From Erythrophleum ivorense (lineage: Eukaryota > Streptophyta > Magnoliopsida > Fabales > Fabaceae), in contig JAIUCV010000002.1 in assembly GCA_026724425.1 (NCBI GenBank), positions 2,733,001-2,797,000 of the forward strand: a DNA stretch of 64,000 nucleotides. Reading direction: 5' to 3'. Below are positions 1 through 13,130 of the stretch, one piece after another. Both the position numbers and the translations under genes were made by a program. The notes beneath the pieces are model-generated. The model was not told the DNA's origin. It saw nothing but the letters and a program-made list of their open reading frames with translations, and did no database searches. Positions within the stretch are counted from its first letter, which is position 1; every line of letters begins with the position of its first letter.

Positions 1-1939
1 TTGGTACGGACGAATGGATACGGAGTTCGTAGGCATAATGAACGAATTAGGCAACACTGCTTCAGGATGATGTAATTGAGACTTGGAAGCCAAAATAAAC
101 GGAGCATTCCTTTTGATGCATATCAAAGATTTATCAACTGCAGCGCATGAATACTCTAAATCACGGTAAGAACCACATTTCCAACAGTATCTAGGTTGAA
201 CATCATTTCGTTCAAATAAACGAAGACAAATTTTATGAATAGCCTTACCCACTCTGACCTGAGAGAAACAACAGACTATGACTCAAATCACCATGTTTTA
301 ATTGTCTCAAAAGAAAGTTGACATGCAATTCTACCATCATCAACAGCATCAAACTACAATAGTAGGATTTACAATGACTCTGACAAGTAAAAATTGCAAA
401 CCAAAATGTATAAAAGCAGATGAAAGAAGAAAAAATATAAAACATTGAAGTTCAACTTAGCAAAACATATACCTGTTCCACATTACTTGTTAAATACGCG
501 CTGGCTGGCGATTCTCCAAACTGATCTTGTAGCCCATGAGCATTTATTGATCTCATACGAACAACAGTCATGCAATTCACTTTAATTTGAGAAAAAATTA
601 TGACAACTTGCATTGACAAAAGGAGATGAAACTTAATACTGATTTATCTTAATGATTCAAACATGAGGAAAACCAACTTTTTTTTTCTTTTTTTTTAAAC
701 AGATTTAACTTATATAATGATAAAATAAAAAATATATAATGATAAAATAAAAAATAGTTTTTCAAATTTGAATAAATACCAAACCCATTAGATTGTAAAA
801 ATAACTCCCCTAGACTTAGTTATCTAGAACTTGGAGTTTGGCAAATAGCCTCTAAACTTCAAAATATATCTGAGACTCCAAAAATTAGAGAAATATAGCA
901 AATTAGGCAATAGTCTAAGGGTATTAATAAATACAGTCATGAATAATATACATTACCCTTTACAATTTATCACAATACGATGCAAGACATGAAGTCATAT
1001 TGTGTCTTGAGTATTTATGTAGAAAAAGAAAGAGAGGAAGGAAGGCAGGAGTGTCAAGGAAACCTGTGACATAGAGACTCCATCCATGGAAAACCCAACA
1101 CCACAAGAGTGTTGCAGACAATATAGCAATACAATGGCGTATATATGTAAACCCAATTTGCTATCAGATGGCATTTGCGTATAACAATGAGAAAGTTCCT
1201 GCACAAGAAGGAAAGAGGCCATAAACATCCAGTTAGTCATATTCAAATAACATTGACACAATCAGCTATATTGCACAAGCAGTATGTATACTATAATTTA
1301 TACCAGCCCTTTTACAAAGTTTGTAACATCTTCATATGCACTTTTCTGCAAAAACTTCACTAGTACTCGGCCAGCTAAAACTATCTCAGATGGTAATACT
1401 GCAGACCAATGTACACCTTGACATTCATGTTCATGTTCAGGAATATCCTGAATCTCACGTTTAGAATCATTGCCTAATATAATTCCTGCAGCATACATTC
1501 CAAGATCACAGGGTAGACTTTTAAGAATGCCATCGTCTTCTGGATTAATCTTGAACATTTGTCCACCTGCCTGTATTTGGCACTGCTGGGAGCAATATAG
1601 TGGTATTGAACATGATCTACAAGGAACTGTTCAGCAGGTAGGTCATTCAAGCAGTAATGGCAATGAGTTTCCCGGCATTGCTTTAATATTATCTGAAGAT
1701 ATTGACAAATAAAAAATTAATTGAAGACAACTTTCCAAGAGAACTATGTTTGTAGTCCTCAAGGAAATACAAACATAGTTAGCAAAAAAAATTCATGCAT
1801 TGACCTAAAGAATATTGCATGTTTCCTATTTAAAAATGAATGACAGCAAAAGTCATGCAATTACTTGACCCAGTATCAACTTCTTATAATACAGATGTCT
1901 AGAATTCACTTGCTTTTAGTACATAGATACAGAATTTGG
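1..1939 (-). pseudogene. Truncated duplicate of the TPR-SET-MYND gene
   Basis: This stretch is nearly identical, introns included, to 20566-23356, so it is a recent copy of the middle of the SET/MYND gene. It has four clear lesions. First, 869 bp present in the other copy (20817-21685) are missing at about 240; the junction carries a 3-base AAT microhomology, and the loss removes most of the exon with the SET NHSC motif, the whole cysteine-rich post-SET exon and the start of the next exon. Second, the splice acceptor before the exon at about 474-607 has changed from AG to AA (base 608). Third, two bases are missing from the MYND exon at about 1630, shifting the frame. Fourth, homology ends abruptly at 1939, inside what is intron 6 of the intact gene, so the TPR exons are absent. 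The left end runs off the window. It cannot encode a SET enzyme. Confidence 0.9.
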
Positions 1940-3032
1940 TTACACTGTTGATCGTCTAAGTTAATTAATAGGTAATATGTAATATGTATATGTTTGTAAG
2001 ATAATCAGATTCTTCAACCACGACATGTTCCACATAATGATAATTTGGGTAATCTACCTTTAGCCATGATAGATTATATGAGGCAAGATAGTTTTTACTG
2101 TGCAATCCAACTCGACTACTTTAAGTACGATCCATCACTTGTCAATATTAAATTCATTCACATTTTGCTATATTTTTTTTCATAATTGTTTAAACTATTT
2201 TCCTTATTTCCTCCCTTGTTCACTATCATATATAGTAAGGAATGACATTTACCTACAACCCAATACACTAATTTATCTTTACTAAGTTAAGGGTACTTTT
2301 ATTAAGTTGAGTGCACATGTTCCATTAAGTTGTGGCACATTTGTTAAATGATGACTACATGATTGATTTTATTTCAAGCAGACTTATTTCTTAAGCAATC
2401 ACCACTTCAAGTTTATAGAAATGTTTTTATTCAAAGTTTATTTAATATTGTTTAATCTTTTGTTGAAATTTTATTTTCTTGGTTTTGTCCTCCATATCTA
2501 GGATCTAATAGATTACAACTTCAATAAACCTTAGATCTAAAATAACACGTTTACTTTTTTGTGTAATTTAGTTAGAAATATTTACAAACTGAGCTATAAT
2601 GCTTCATCTCTTATTTAAGCATTCTTTTGTGGTAAACAAATTTTTACATGCTCAATCTATAATTATTACTTCCCCTTAATAATAGATCTAAAAAATATAT
2701 TGCTTCAGTGTTTATCACATTTATTCTTAATTGAAATTATTGTTAAGCATTATGATAAAACATAGTTTATGTGACTTAAGAAGTTTAAAAATTCCATTAC
2801 TATCACTTTAGCACATAAAAGCCATAATTTTCCTCCTAATCAAGATGCTTCTCTCATAACAACAATGCAAGTATATATATTATAAATATTGTACAAGATC
2901 AACATTTTGTAAACATTGTACAAGATTCATCTTAAGCAAAGAAGCATTAGATGCAATAATAGTTAATAGGTAAGAGTAAAGTTTTAATTTTTTCCATGGC
3001 TATTACCAAAAAAAAACAAACTGCAATTTGTT

Positions 3033-3051
3033 TATATATATATATATATAT
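3033..3051. repeat. TA microsatellite
   Basis: An uninterrupted run of about nine TA units in intergenic DNA. Confidence 0.9.
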
Positions 3052-4242
3052 TGTATATCATTCAAACTCAAAAATAAAAATATCTTCCCAGATATTCCAT
3101 GCAAAACACAAGTCAAATAACTAGTTAACTATAAAATTCAATGTCATGTCTTGAATTTCCCTTAACAAATAGATTAAAAATTATCCATCATAATGAAAAT
3201 ATTTTATAACACACACAAACACACGAAAATATTTTCTTTAATTTTGTGTCATTTATAAATAATTATTTTATAATTTGTTTAGACACAAAAGTTTCATAAT
3301 TTTATCACCCTTTCTAATTTGATCCTTTTACTATTTTTTGTTAACAAATTTTCTAGAAATATGATTCCAAACCCTATTATTTGTCATATGACATGTTCAT
3401 ATTAGTTTGGAACAAAATATTAATAGTTGAAATATGAAAAGAAAGTGATGTACGGCAAATGAGATGCCTAATCTTCAATCCTTAAGCTCTAAATAAACAT
3501 CTTAATTTAGTTGCAGATCAATAAAATTGTGTTGTACGACAAACAAAAAAAATTTGAAATGGCTTTTTAGTTAACAACATTGTGAAGGAATTAACTAAAA
3601 GATCTAAATTCTAAAGATGATAATTCGAGGGGCATTTTCAATTTTAAAATTAAAGCATATTTGTAGATAATTTAAAATTAAACAAGACTCCTATATTTTT
3701 TATTAAAAGAAAAGTGTAGAAAAAATGTTGGGCTAAAAGTCTCCATCTGGACTAGCCCACCATTTATACTGCTCAATCCGATCTATGTACTTTGCAAGTT
3801 ACATGGGTTAGCCTAAGCCTATTGTGTGAGGGATCTCAAACCTTCTAAAGGTGGCATCAAATTTATATCCAACCACTTTTTGTTTTGAAGGGGAGAAGAG
3901 GGGTGGGACAAGTTTTTTTTTAATAAATTACACTAACAATTTTTAAAGTTTAATTGAATTATTTTTTAAAATTAATTTATTATTATTAAATTAACTTTTT
4001 ATACACAACATATATTTTTTAAAAAATAATTACAACCTTATATTATATTTTAATATAAATTTAATTGCCTTTACAATTATAATCTTTTATTTTATAAAAA
4101 AGTAACTTATTTAATAAAAATTTAAAAAAATTACCATATATATATAATCACGAATTAGGGTTTTCTGCGAGTCCACGACCTTGCTGTGGTGGATTTGGAT
4201 CCTCTTCCATGCTCTCTCTCTTGTTTTCTCCGGTGTCAGATT

Positions 4243-4272
4243 TGGACCGTCCAAATTAATTTGGACGATCCA
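4243..4272. repeat. Short palindrome upstream of the WD40 gene
   Basis: Two 14-base arms, matching at 13 positions, flank a central TA. The left arm reads TGGACCGTCCAAAT. It lies about 330 bases upstream of the first in-frame ATG of the WD40 gene. It could be a dimeric protein-binding site or the end of an AT-rich MITE; the sequence alone does not decide. Confidence 0.5.
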
Positions 4273-4597
4273 GATCTAATTTTTTTTAGATTTTTAAAAG
4301 AATAAATCTTTAAAAGGGAGTAAAATATAAAATAAAATTATTTTTTTAATTGTAAAATTTTAAAAAATATTGTTTAAATTTAAAAAAATTAAAAAAAAAA
4401 TTGAACTTTTAATCTGAACCATTTAGATCTTATGAGAGAGGCAAGGGAGAGAAAGTCATGGGGGAGGATCTTTTTCTGGTCGAAGAATAGTCGCGAAGAA
4501 GAGGCCGCGTGGAGGTGGGGGAGTTGACGGGTTTGTCAATAGCGTCAAGAAGCTTCAGAGGCGTGAAATCAGCTCAAAGCGCGATCGCACTTTCAGT

Positions 4598-7500
4598 ATG
4601 AGCGATGCTCAGGAAAGATTTCACAATATTCGCTTGCAGGTTCCATTCTTAACTTACTTCTTTGCTATTATCTATCTTGTTTTTAGCTCCCTGATTTTTC
4701 TTCCCCATACTCTCCTCTTGATTCTTTTCTTTTCCCCTTTAAATTTTTAGTCTCGAATTATTGCGGCCCACGTTTTTTTTTTGTTTGGGGGGGGGGGGGG
4801 GGGGGGAGGGGTTTGTTGCTCTGTTCCCTTTTCATGCTTCATCGCTAGGAATTTCCTTTAAAGCTCAAGCTCGAGTTACTTCCTTTTTTTACTATCTATT
4901 GCTTACACACGAATCTTTTGCAGCTACTATGATATAGAATATTGCTGATTGAGTGGAACTTGAAAAACTCAGGAAGCGCATCAAATTGACGTTAGAACAT
5001 TAGGGTCAATTAAAATTCCCAAGCCTTATAGCTTTATCTTCTCGTTAATTGCTTATCTATAACATTGAGCAAAAGTCGTCCAAGTTACTCAGGAGCATTA
5101 TATCATTTTTTTTTATCCGGAGAGAGTGTCTGAACAGTGTTATCTGTACTCATCCTAAACGTGTACTAGGTTGCCCTTGCAGAAACTTTGGCCTCAAGTT
5201 TCTTGCTCGAATTAAGAATTCCCTTGCTGATAGAAAGGTTCCCTCGTTAAAATTGGACTCCAGAAATCTTTTGGTGTGTGCCCTAATTATATATGAGGAT
5301 TTGAAGATGTTAAGGACTACCTTGTGCCAGCCTCATGCTTGTGCTTGAATACTTTAGGATAAAGAAAAGGCATGGCACGTGTGGGACACTGGAAAAAGAT
5401 AAGTAGTGCAGTGGGAACTGTGGTTTCTTAGATGTGAATTTGTTTGAGGTTGTGATGATGTGCTCATTGTGAGGAATCAAGAGAAGATGGCTTCTGAAAA
5501 TTTGATTCCCTTTATTATTGCATGCTAAGAGTTGAGTGTGATCTTGTTTATAGAAACAATTTTCTGCACCTTTGTGCAGTATAACATTTGAAACTCACTG
5601 TTCCAAGCGGTACAATGTGATATTTGCTTCATTTTTAATCATTGGATGCTGAAGAATACTCTAGTTCTCCTGTTTCACTAGTGAGATGTGTACTCTGCTA
5701 TAAGGGTCTATGGCCTTTTTTTTTTTTCTTCTCCCTCTTTTTAAACCAACTTGTGATATGTCTGGTGGATCATTTGTAGGAAGAATATGATACACATGAT
5801 CCAAAAGGTCCTTCTTCATTGGCACCTCAAGAAATTATTGAGATTGTAGCAGCACAAGACATTGTTTTTGCCCTCGCAAAATCTGGTGTTTGTGCAGCAT
5901 TTAGTCGAGGTAATAACTGGTATTTATGTGTCTTATAATATCTGAATATGCTTTTCAGTTCTGTTTATAACTAAAAGTAGAAACACATTACAAGTATTAT
6001 TTGTTGGATGCAGAGACCAATCAAAGGATATGCTTCTTGAATGTGAGTCCCGATGAAGTTATCCGAAGTCTGTTTTATAATAAAAACAATGACTCGCTTA
6101 TCATAGTTTCTGTCTATGCTTCAGACAGTGACAGTTCTTTGAAATGTAGAAGCACAAGAATTGAGTATGTATGGCGCCCTACTGTTTTTCAATTCCTTCT
6201 GTTTGTCCCCCTGCCTGACAAATAAAAAGACTAACTAAAATGCAAAATTACTCAAGATGGACACACAGGCACTCAGGAACTAAATTAAAAGAAGTAAATA
6301 TTAACAGTTTCTCGTTTGTTTGATTGTGGATTGTGCTGATATTTCTATGTTCTCCAGATACATTAGGAGGGGTAAACCAGATGCTGGTTTTGCTCTTTTT
6401 GAATCTGAGTCTTTGAAGTGGCCAGGTTTTGTTGAGTTTGACGATGTAAATGGGAAAATACTCACATATTCCGCTCAGGATAGGTATATATTATATTTAT
6501 GTAGCATTGATTTTTCAGTGCAACGATATGATTCTCTTTTATAACAAGGCTTATTGATTGTGATACTGGTCTCTGTCTCTCTGTTTTTCCCTCTATAGCA
6601 TATACAAGGTGTTTGATCTCAAAAACTATACAATGCTGTATTCCATTTCTGATAAAAATGTCGAAGAGATTAAGATCAGGTAATTTTCTTTACATGCTTG
6701 TGAATTTTAATTGCACGTGTACACTATACACCACATTATTATACAGCTGGTCTATGGTCATGCTCAAATTTCTGAAATTTTATCGCACTCTTTTAGTTTT
6801 GGATAACATTAGTTTCTCTTCCTTGCTCTCTCTCTCTCTCTCTGTTGGTCTTACTTTATTTGCACTTTGCTCTTGTTTGATGATTTTTCTTGATCAGTCC
6901 GGGGATCATGTTATTGATTTTTGCTAAAGCAAGTAGTCATGTCCCACTTAAAATCCTTTCAATTGAAGATGGTTCTGTTTTGAAATCATTCAACCATCTC
7001 CTTCATCGGAATAAGAAGGTAGATTTCATTGAACAGTTTAATGAAAAGCTTCTTGTCAAGCAAGAAAATGAGAACCTCCAAATTCTGGATGTAAGTATCT
7101 TTCTACTTTTACATGAGTTGTATACATTAGTCTTCATCCAGATATCTGAATTTCAATTAATTTTAGGTGCGGACTTTTGAGCTAAAAGAAGTTAGCAGAA
7201 GTGAATTTATGACACCATCTGCATTCATATTTTTATATGAGAACCAACTGTTCCTGACCTTTCAAAATCATAATGTGGCGGTGTGGAATATCCGTGGACA
7301 ACTTGTAACTTCTTTTGAGGACCACATCTTGTGGCATCCTGACTGCAATACAAATAATATATATATAACCAGTGACCAGGATCTCATTATATCATACTGC
7401 AAGGCTGATTCTGATGATCCATTGTCGGAAGGAAATGGTACCTTTTTGTTTTTTTTCGGTTTTGTTGTTTATCCTGCCCCTGTTCTTTATCTTTTACTTC

Positions 7501-7959
7501 CTCTTCCCTCCATGTGATATGACTTGTGAGGTACAGTTGGTGAAATAGTTTGATAGCTAAATGTTTTACATTTTGACTAGATAAGTTAACATGTAAAACA
7601 GGATAGTGAAACAATAATAATGAAACAATTGGTTGTGTTTAAGAGAGAAATTATCTTCTATTGTTAAGATGTTCTGCTTCTTCAATGCAGCAGGATCCAT
7701 CAATGTTAGCAACATTTTGACTGGCAAGTGTCTTGCTAAAATCAGAGCAAGCAATGGCTTTCCCATGGAGAATGAATGCAGTTGTGATGACAGTTGTGCA
7801 GGTACTGGTTGTAATTCAAGGAAGCTAAAGCATGTCTCCAGAATTAGGAGCACAGTTGCTGAAGCCTTGGAAGATATTACTGCACTCTTCTATGATGAAG
7901 AGCGCAATGAAATCTACACGGGCAATAGGCATGGACTGGTTCATGTTTGGTCTAACTGA
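4598..7959 (+). CDS. WD40/transducin-like protein, 8 exons
   Basis: Predicted exons are 4598-4639, 5780-5909, 6014-6164, 6358-6483, 6599-6679, 6898-7090, 7167-7437 and 7691-7959, giving about 420 residues with all phases matching. The product resembles a conserved plant transducin/WD40 family of unknown biochemical role. Visible landmarks are an N-terminal segment with EEYDTHDPKG, beta-propeller-like strands such as VAVWNIRG, a cysteine-rich insert (CSCDDSCAGTGC) in the last exon, and a C-terminal WD blade ending GLVHVWSN. There is no signal peptide or membrane segment. The start is uncertain: the frame stays open and protein-like upstream to about 4434 (GRRIVAKKRPRG, then FVNSVKKLQRREISS) but has no in-frame ATG before 4598. 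An ATG at 4458 is out of frame by one base. Intron 1 holds a 20-base G run. I do not recognise a specific function. Confidence 0.88.
4787..4806 (+). repeat. 20-base G tract in intron 1 of the WD40 gene
   Basis: An uninterrupted G run on the coding strand, just after a T-rich stretch. In the pre-mRNA it could form a G-quadruplex. Runs of this length are also often miscounted in sequencing. Confidence 0.85.
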
Positions 7960-9500
7960 TGTATCATTGACTTTATCAATGCTGTGTTTTCTTAATGGTT
8001 CTCTCCATGGCTGAGTTGATTGTCCTTTCCTGCTATAAAACTTTCAGGAGCTGCAACCATTTAGGGGTCTTGTATTATTCTTTTTGTAGTTCCTTCTTAC
8101 CTACGTCTCAGGCAAGTTGGTTCTGTAGTTGACAAGTCTATATTACGCGATATTCTATGTTGGTGACTCACCAGATGTTGCTTCTGCTGTAAGCTATTAT
8201 ACATTTTATGAAGCATCTTCTATGGATTGAAGTGAAATATGAATAATGTCAACTGTCTTACCTTCGTTCTCTTTCTCTTTTCTCTCCATACCTTCTAGCT
8301 TTATGGTGGCACATCGTGGAGTGATCTGATGCTCATCACATGGATTGCAAGGGCCACAGGGCCAAACTAGGAAAGCAGTCAATACTACTCAGTAGTGGTA
8401 GCTTTACGTTTTTTCAACCTTCTCCAAGTGCTGGTACTTTAATCAATTCCCCTTTTTGTTGTATCCAACTTTCTTAGCCTCCCCCTCTCATCTACTCTCA
8501 GTGCAGAAGATGACATAGATGCTTCCACTTTCACTTAGAGGCAGGATAAGGATGCAATGAAATCTTTCTATTATTCATTTCATTCTAATTTCGTACATAA
8601 AAAAAGAATACTTGAAAGAAGGGGAGGTTATGTAGACGATGTTTTAGATCCTCTGGTATTACATAGAGGGTGGTTGGAGAGAAAAAGGAGTAAGGGATGT
8701 AGATCCCATAAAGTAGGGCTCATTGCATATCTTTTTCTTACTCTAATTGCATCCTGTACGATTTAGAGGAAATGATCCTAGTTAGTAGACAAGATGCCAA
8801 AGTTCTATATTTTTGCTCATACCAAAGCTGCTCTAAATTGGGGTGTCTATGTAAAGTTACTCTTATTCGTTAACAAATTACATCTTAACCGAACTTTGTA
8901 GGGTTATCTTTCATTCCGGAATAGAATTGGAATAATTTTTACTCACTAGAGGATTTAGTTGTTTTTTAATATGAATACCACAAGTTTCTAAATTATTTTT
9001 CTGACAAATCATTTGAATCTATAGTACTTCTGCTTCATTTAACATTTTACAATAATGTTATTTATATAATAAAAACTTCTATAGTTCTTATAATTATTGC
9101 TGGTAATTTTGTTTGAGTTCAATTGATTATATTGTTTGCTTTTCTTCACTTGAACGTGAAGTCAATTGTACTCGCATACAGACTCAGATACACAGGATTT
9201 GGGAATTAGGTACGTTCTTTAATTAATATTAAATATAAACATTTTCAATATAAATGGAGACCATTTTCGTTCTATATCCAATGTGTGCAGCAGCATGTGC
9301 AATAATAATTTTCTTTTAGAGTAGAGGTTGCACATGAATTACGGACAAAACACAAGTTAGAGGACAACGAAATTTGATGATAATTCATACGAGCAAAAAC
9401 AAATATGCACGCGTATCATGCAATTAGTTGCCGTGAGAATTGAGGGTTGTCGTATCTTTGTCGCTAATCAAAATTAAGTCAAAAATAGAGGTTTGAGGAT
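7960..9500. other. 3' flank of the WD40 gene and intergenic DNA
   Basis: The first few hundred bases are probably the 3' untranslated region. An open frame of 69 codons at 8557-8766 has no recognisable domain and no supporting context, so I do not call it a gene. The rest is AT-rich and featureless to my reading. Confidence 0.5.
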
Positions 9501-9559
9501 GAGCGAGAATACATCTTCTGGCGTCCAAGGTGAGTGAGGGTGTTCCAAAGAAGAGGACG

Positions 9560-12500
9560 ATCGGACGGAGCAAATGGAGTAGAGGATAAAAAGGTTTCGG
9601 CCGAATGCAGCGGTGGACACTAATATGGATGCGATGATGATTGAGGAAGTTAGACTGAATGAGATCCCATATTCGAGTCACAAGGAGCTAGCCGGGATTA
9701 CTGAGCAGTTGAATGATAGCTCTTTTCACAGGGCAACCTCAAGAACTGTTAGCAAATAACTCAACAAGGAGAGAGGTATTTCCTACAAAGACTCTCTAAT
9801 TGAATATAATGGGGTAGATAATCATGATTCACAGGTGTCAGATAAGGATGTTTTGTTGGATTCAGATGACGTTGGTGAAGTAGAAATTTTCGAGGAAATC
9901 AAAGAATTGATAAAGGTTCACCCCGTGATCCCAATTTTGGGTGAAGAGTGACTTCGGTTCAAACATTGTTGAGGAAAAGATTAAGTTATCAATTCCTAAA
10001 GGTCAGACTTATCAAGTTTTGGAACATTCTGAGTTTGAATTGATAGACTTGGAAAATAATTATTTTTTTAGCAATGTTTGCTAACCCCAGAGATTACCAA
10101 TTTGTTATAAATGAAAGCCTCAGGGTTATCATGGAGCACTACCTGGTCATTTAGCACTGGAGGCCTAATTTTAACCCTAACCAAAATTGCATTACTAGGA
10201 TTGCATTATGGGTAAGAATATAAGCATTTCCTGTGGAGGCTGGGGAGCAAAATTGGTAGAACACTTAAGGTGGATGCGAACACTCTCTCAATTGGTCCAG
10301 GTGAAGATTATCAAATTGAGAGAGGTTGATATCCACGTATCAGTGCGGAGATTGATCCAAGGAAGAAGCTGATTTCAAAGTTCATAGTAAGGAACTCAAT
10401 AGTCAATACTCACAGTGGAGTATGAAAGCTTGAGCTTAATCTCTTTTGGCTATGGTAGATACAGTTAAGGAAAAAAAAGAAGATGATTGTCCATCAACAT
10501 TCAGGCTAACGGCAGAAAGCGGGGTAAGTGATGTGATGGTTAGATATTGCAACAGCCAAAACAAGTTATTAATCCGACTAATCGAACTGCTCCAGCCGAT
10601 GACGTCTATGGTCCATGGATGATGGCGAAGAAAACGACAAGGCAAGGAAATTCGGTGGGGAAGGCTCCTGATATCAAGGAACATGGTCAAGCCAAACATA
10701 ATATCCAGCAAATGCAAGGATCTCGATTTAACAGTATTGCAAACAATTCGAGATTTGTGGTTATCGCTAACTTGGAGACAAATACCATGATTGCTAAGCA
10801 ACAGAAGCAAGATTTTATCATGGGAAGAATCATGGAGACCTCTTAGTGAGAATCAATGTATTAATGATAAAGAAATTGTGGATCCTTTGTTATTATCATG
10901 AGGAGATTCTTAAAGACGGGCATGGTTAGCGTGACATGGAAGTGGCCACTAGTGATAGTTTAATTCCTTCTAGGGAAGAAGGCTCAAGGCCCAGTACGGG
11001 TGAGGTTCGAAAGATCACAAAAAGAAGAGTAATGTAAGGTTGCATCAAGTAGTGCAAAGAAGCATCTAAAAAACAGCCCACAAGGGAAAAGTCATTACCA
11101 AACCTATTAGACCACCTAAGAAGAATATTGGGAGCTTTGTGGATCAAGGTATAGATGAAGTTGCTGAAAGGATTAGTGGGCTTACAACCCTGAATTCTAA
11201 AGATTCACCATTGAAGCCTACCGAACCACCAGATCCGAATGAAGCAACGAATATGATCAAATATGTATAGTAGTCCTTGTTTGGAAATAATCCAGACTGG
11301 ATTTTGAAGGCCAATGGTGCTAGTGTGGTCTATTACAACAATTTGTGAGGCGCTTTGGCCTTCTTTCTTCCCTATTAAAAATATCGCTTGTTGGAATTAC
11401 AGGGGTGTTGGCGCCAGGACGTTCCTTTTCCGTGTGAGGGACCTAGTTCAACTAAATAATGTTTCTCTTTTAGTTCTTGTTAAGCCCAGAATTAGGGGTG
11501 TTGGCCTTGGCTTGTTTTCGGAGATTTAATAGTATTTGTCTTCTTTTGACAAGTTTAGGGGGGCTCAGCCAAGTTGGAATTCCATGGACCAATTTTTAAG
11601 GTGAATTAGGGAGGTTAACTTTTTGGATCTTGGTTTTAATGGGCTAAAATTTATTTGGGAAACGGGTGATTTGAAGGAGAGGGTTGATTGGGCCTTTTGC
11701 AATGTTCGTTGGAGATTGGCCCTTCCATAAGCTCAAGTTCATCACTAAGTGAAGAATGGATTTGATCATTGACTTATACGGATTTCCTTTGGTTCAAATC
11801 AGCAAGGTAAGGTGGGTCCGAACTTTTTCGTTTTCACGCTGCCTGGTTCCTAGGAATCTCATTTAGTGACTTGGTGAAAGATGCATGGCATGGTAAGGAT
11901 TGGCTTGGAGGGGCTTCGCCATTTGCAGCTACCGTATAAACATTGGAACAGGAAGACGTCGGGTAACATATTTTATTTTATTTTTTAAAGATCTTCAATC
12001 GCATAAAGGGTATTAAGAAGAAGCTGCTCTATGATAACAAACCTTATTTTCCTTGTCTTGAAAAGGAACTAGAGGACGAGTATGATAAGATCCTTTCCCA
12101 AAAGGAACTAATTTGGTATTAAAACATGCAAGTGGTTAAATTAGGGTGATAGAAATACCAAATTTTTCCATGCTTCTACCCTTTTTAGAAGGAAGAAGAA
12201 TAATATAGAAGCTTTTAAAGATTCCAATGGGAGTTAGATTTCTAAGCAAAATGTTATGAAGAACTTGGCATCTAATTTTTTTTTTAACTGTCTTTATAAG
12301 AAAAATGATGGGATTAAACCAAGGCTTCTCATACCAAATGGCTTTCTTGCCTTGAGCTTGAAGGATCTTATTTTTATTTAAAAGGAGGTTTCAAACTTGG
12401 AAACTTAAAATACTGCTTTTACTATTAGGGCCTTCAAAGCCCCAAGATCTACTGGTCTACAAGAAATTTTTTTCTAAAGTCAATGGGGCATTACCGGTGA

Positions 12501-13130
12501 TTTGATTTGTAAGTTCATTAAGGGAGTGTTTTAGAACTTAGATTTGATTTGGCTTGTGAACTAAATATAGATTGTTCTGATCCCAAAGGTAGACAGCTTA
12601 AGAGTCTTTTAAAGAGTTTTATCTCATATCTTTATGCAATATTATTTTCAAAGTGGTTACAAAAACTGTGGCAAATCGGTTGAAAAATTATATAGGAAAA
12701 TTATTTGCTCCAAATCAATATAGATTTATTCCCAAATGACATAGTAGTGATAATATCATTATTGTTCAAGAGGTTATTCATATAATGAGGACCAAAAAAA
12801 GAGGGGAAAATGTTTTATGGTAATAAAATTGGATTAGAGAAAGCTTATGATCATCTTTATTAAGGATTCTTGAAGGATACTCTTAATGCAATTGGCTTAG
12901 TGCACTAGTTTATTAATCTCATTATGACTTTTGTTTCAAGTTGTCAAATGCAAGTGTTTTAAAATAACAAAGCTTCTAATTATTTTGAGCCTTCCAGGGG
13001 TGTTAGATGGGCAACCTTTTGTCTTTAGGATGACAAAGCTATATCATTATGGAAGAGGTTGGTTAGCTATAGCACTAGGATACAATCTTTTCACTTTTGC
13101 TGCATAAGGGGATCAATTGAAATTACTCGA
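9560..13130 (+). mobile_element. Decayed L1-type LINE retrotransposon
   Basis: The reading frames are broken many times, but the order of plant L1-type LINE parts is kept. Around 10092-10453 is a gag-like ORF1 (DUF4283 type), with pieces such as HYLVI, ITRIALWVRI, ISAEIDPRKKLISKF and VEYESLSLISFGYG. Around 11375-11900 is the endonuclease, beginning NIACWNYRGVGAR and later LDLGFNGLKFIWETG. Around 12340-13025 are reverse-transcriptase remnants: IVLIPKVDS, IGLEKAYDHL and EPSRGVRW. The catalytic FADD-type block and a clear poly(A) end were not found, and the exact ends are uncertain. It cannot be autonomous. It occupies the gap between the WD40 gene and the SET/MYND locus. Confidence 0.8.

Larger units (their letters stand above)
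1940..4430. other. Intergenic AT-rich DNA
   Basis: I found no coding exon on either strand. It is mostly A/T-rich simple sequence, with a TA microsatellite and, at the right end, inverted-repeat sequence that leads into the promoter side of the WD40 gene. Part of 4240-4440 resembles other short AT-rich inverted repeats in the window that carry a motif like ATTTAGATC at their ends. Confidence 0.6.

Noticed and set aside
8557..8766. A 69-codon open frame after the WD40 gene that at first looked like organelle-derived DNA.
   Set aside because: I could not match it to any organelle gene or spacer with confidence, and it has no domain or gene context.
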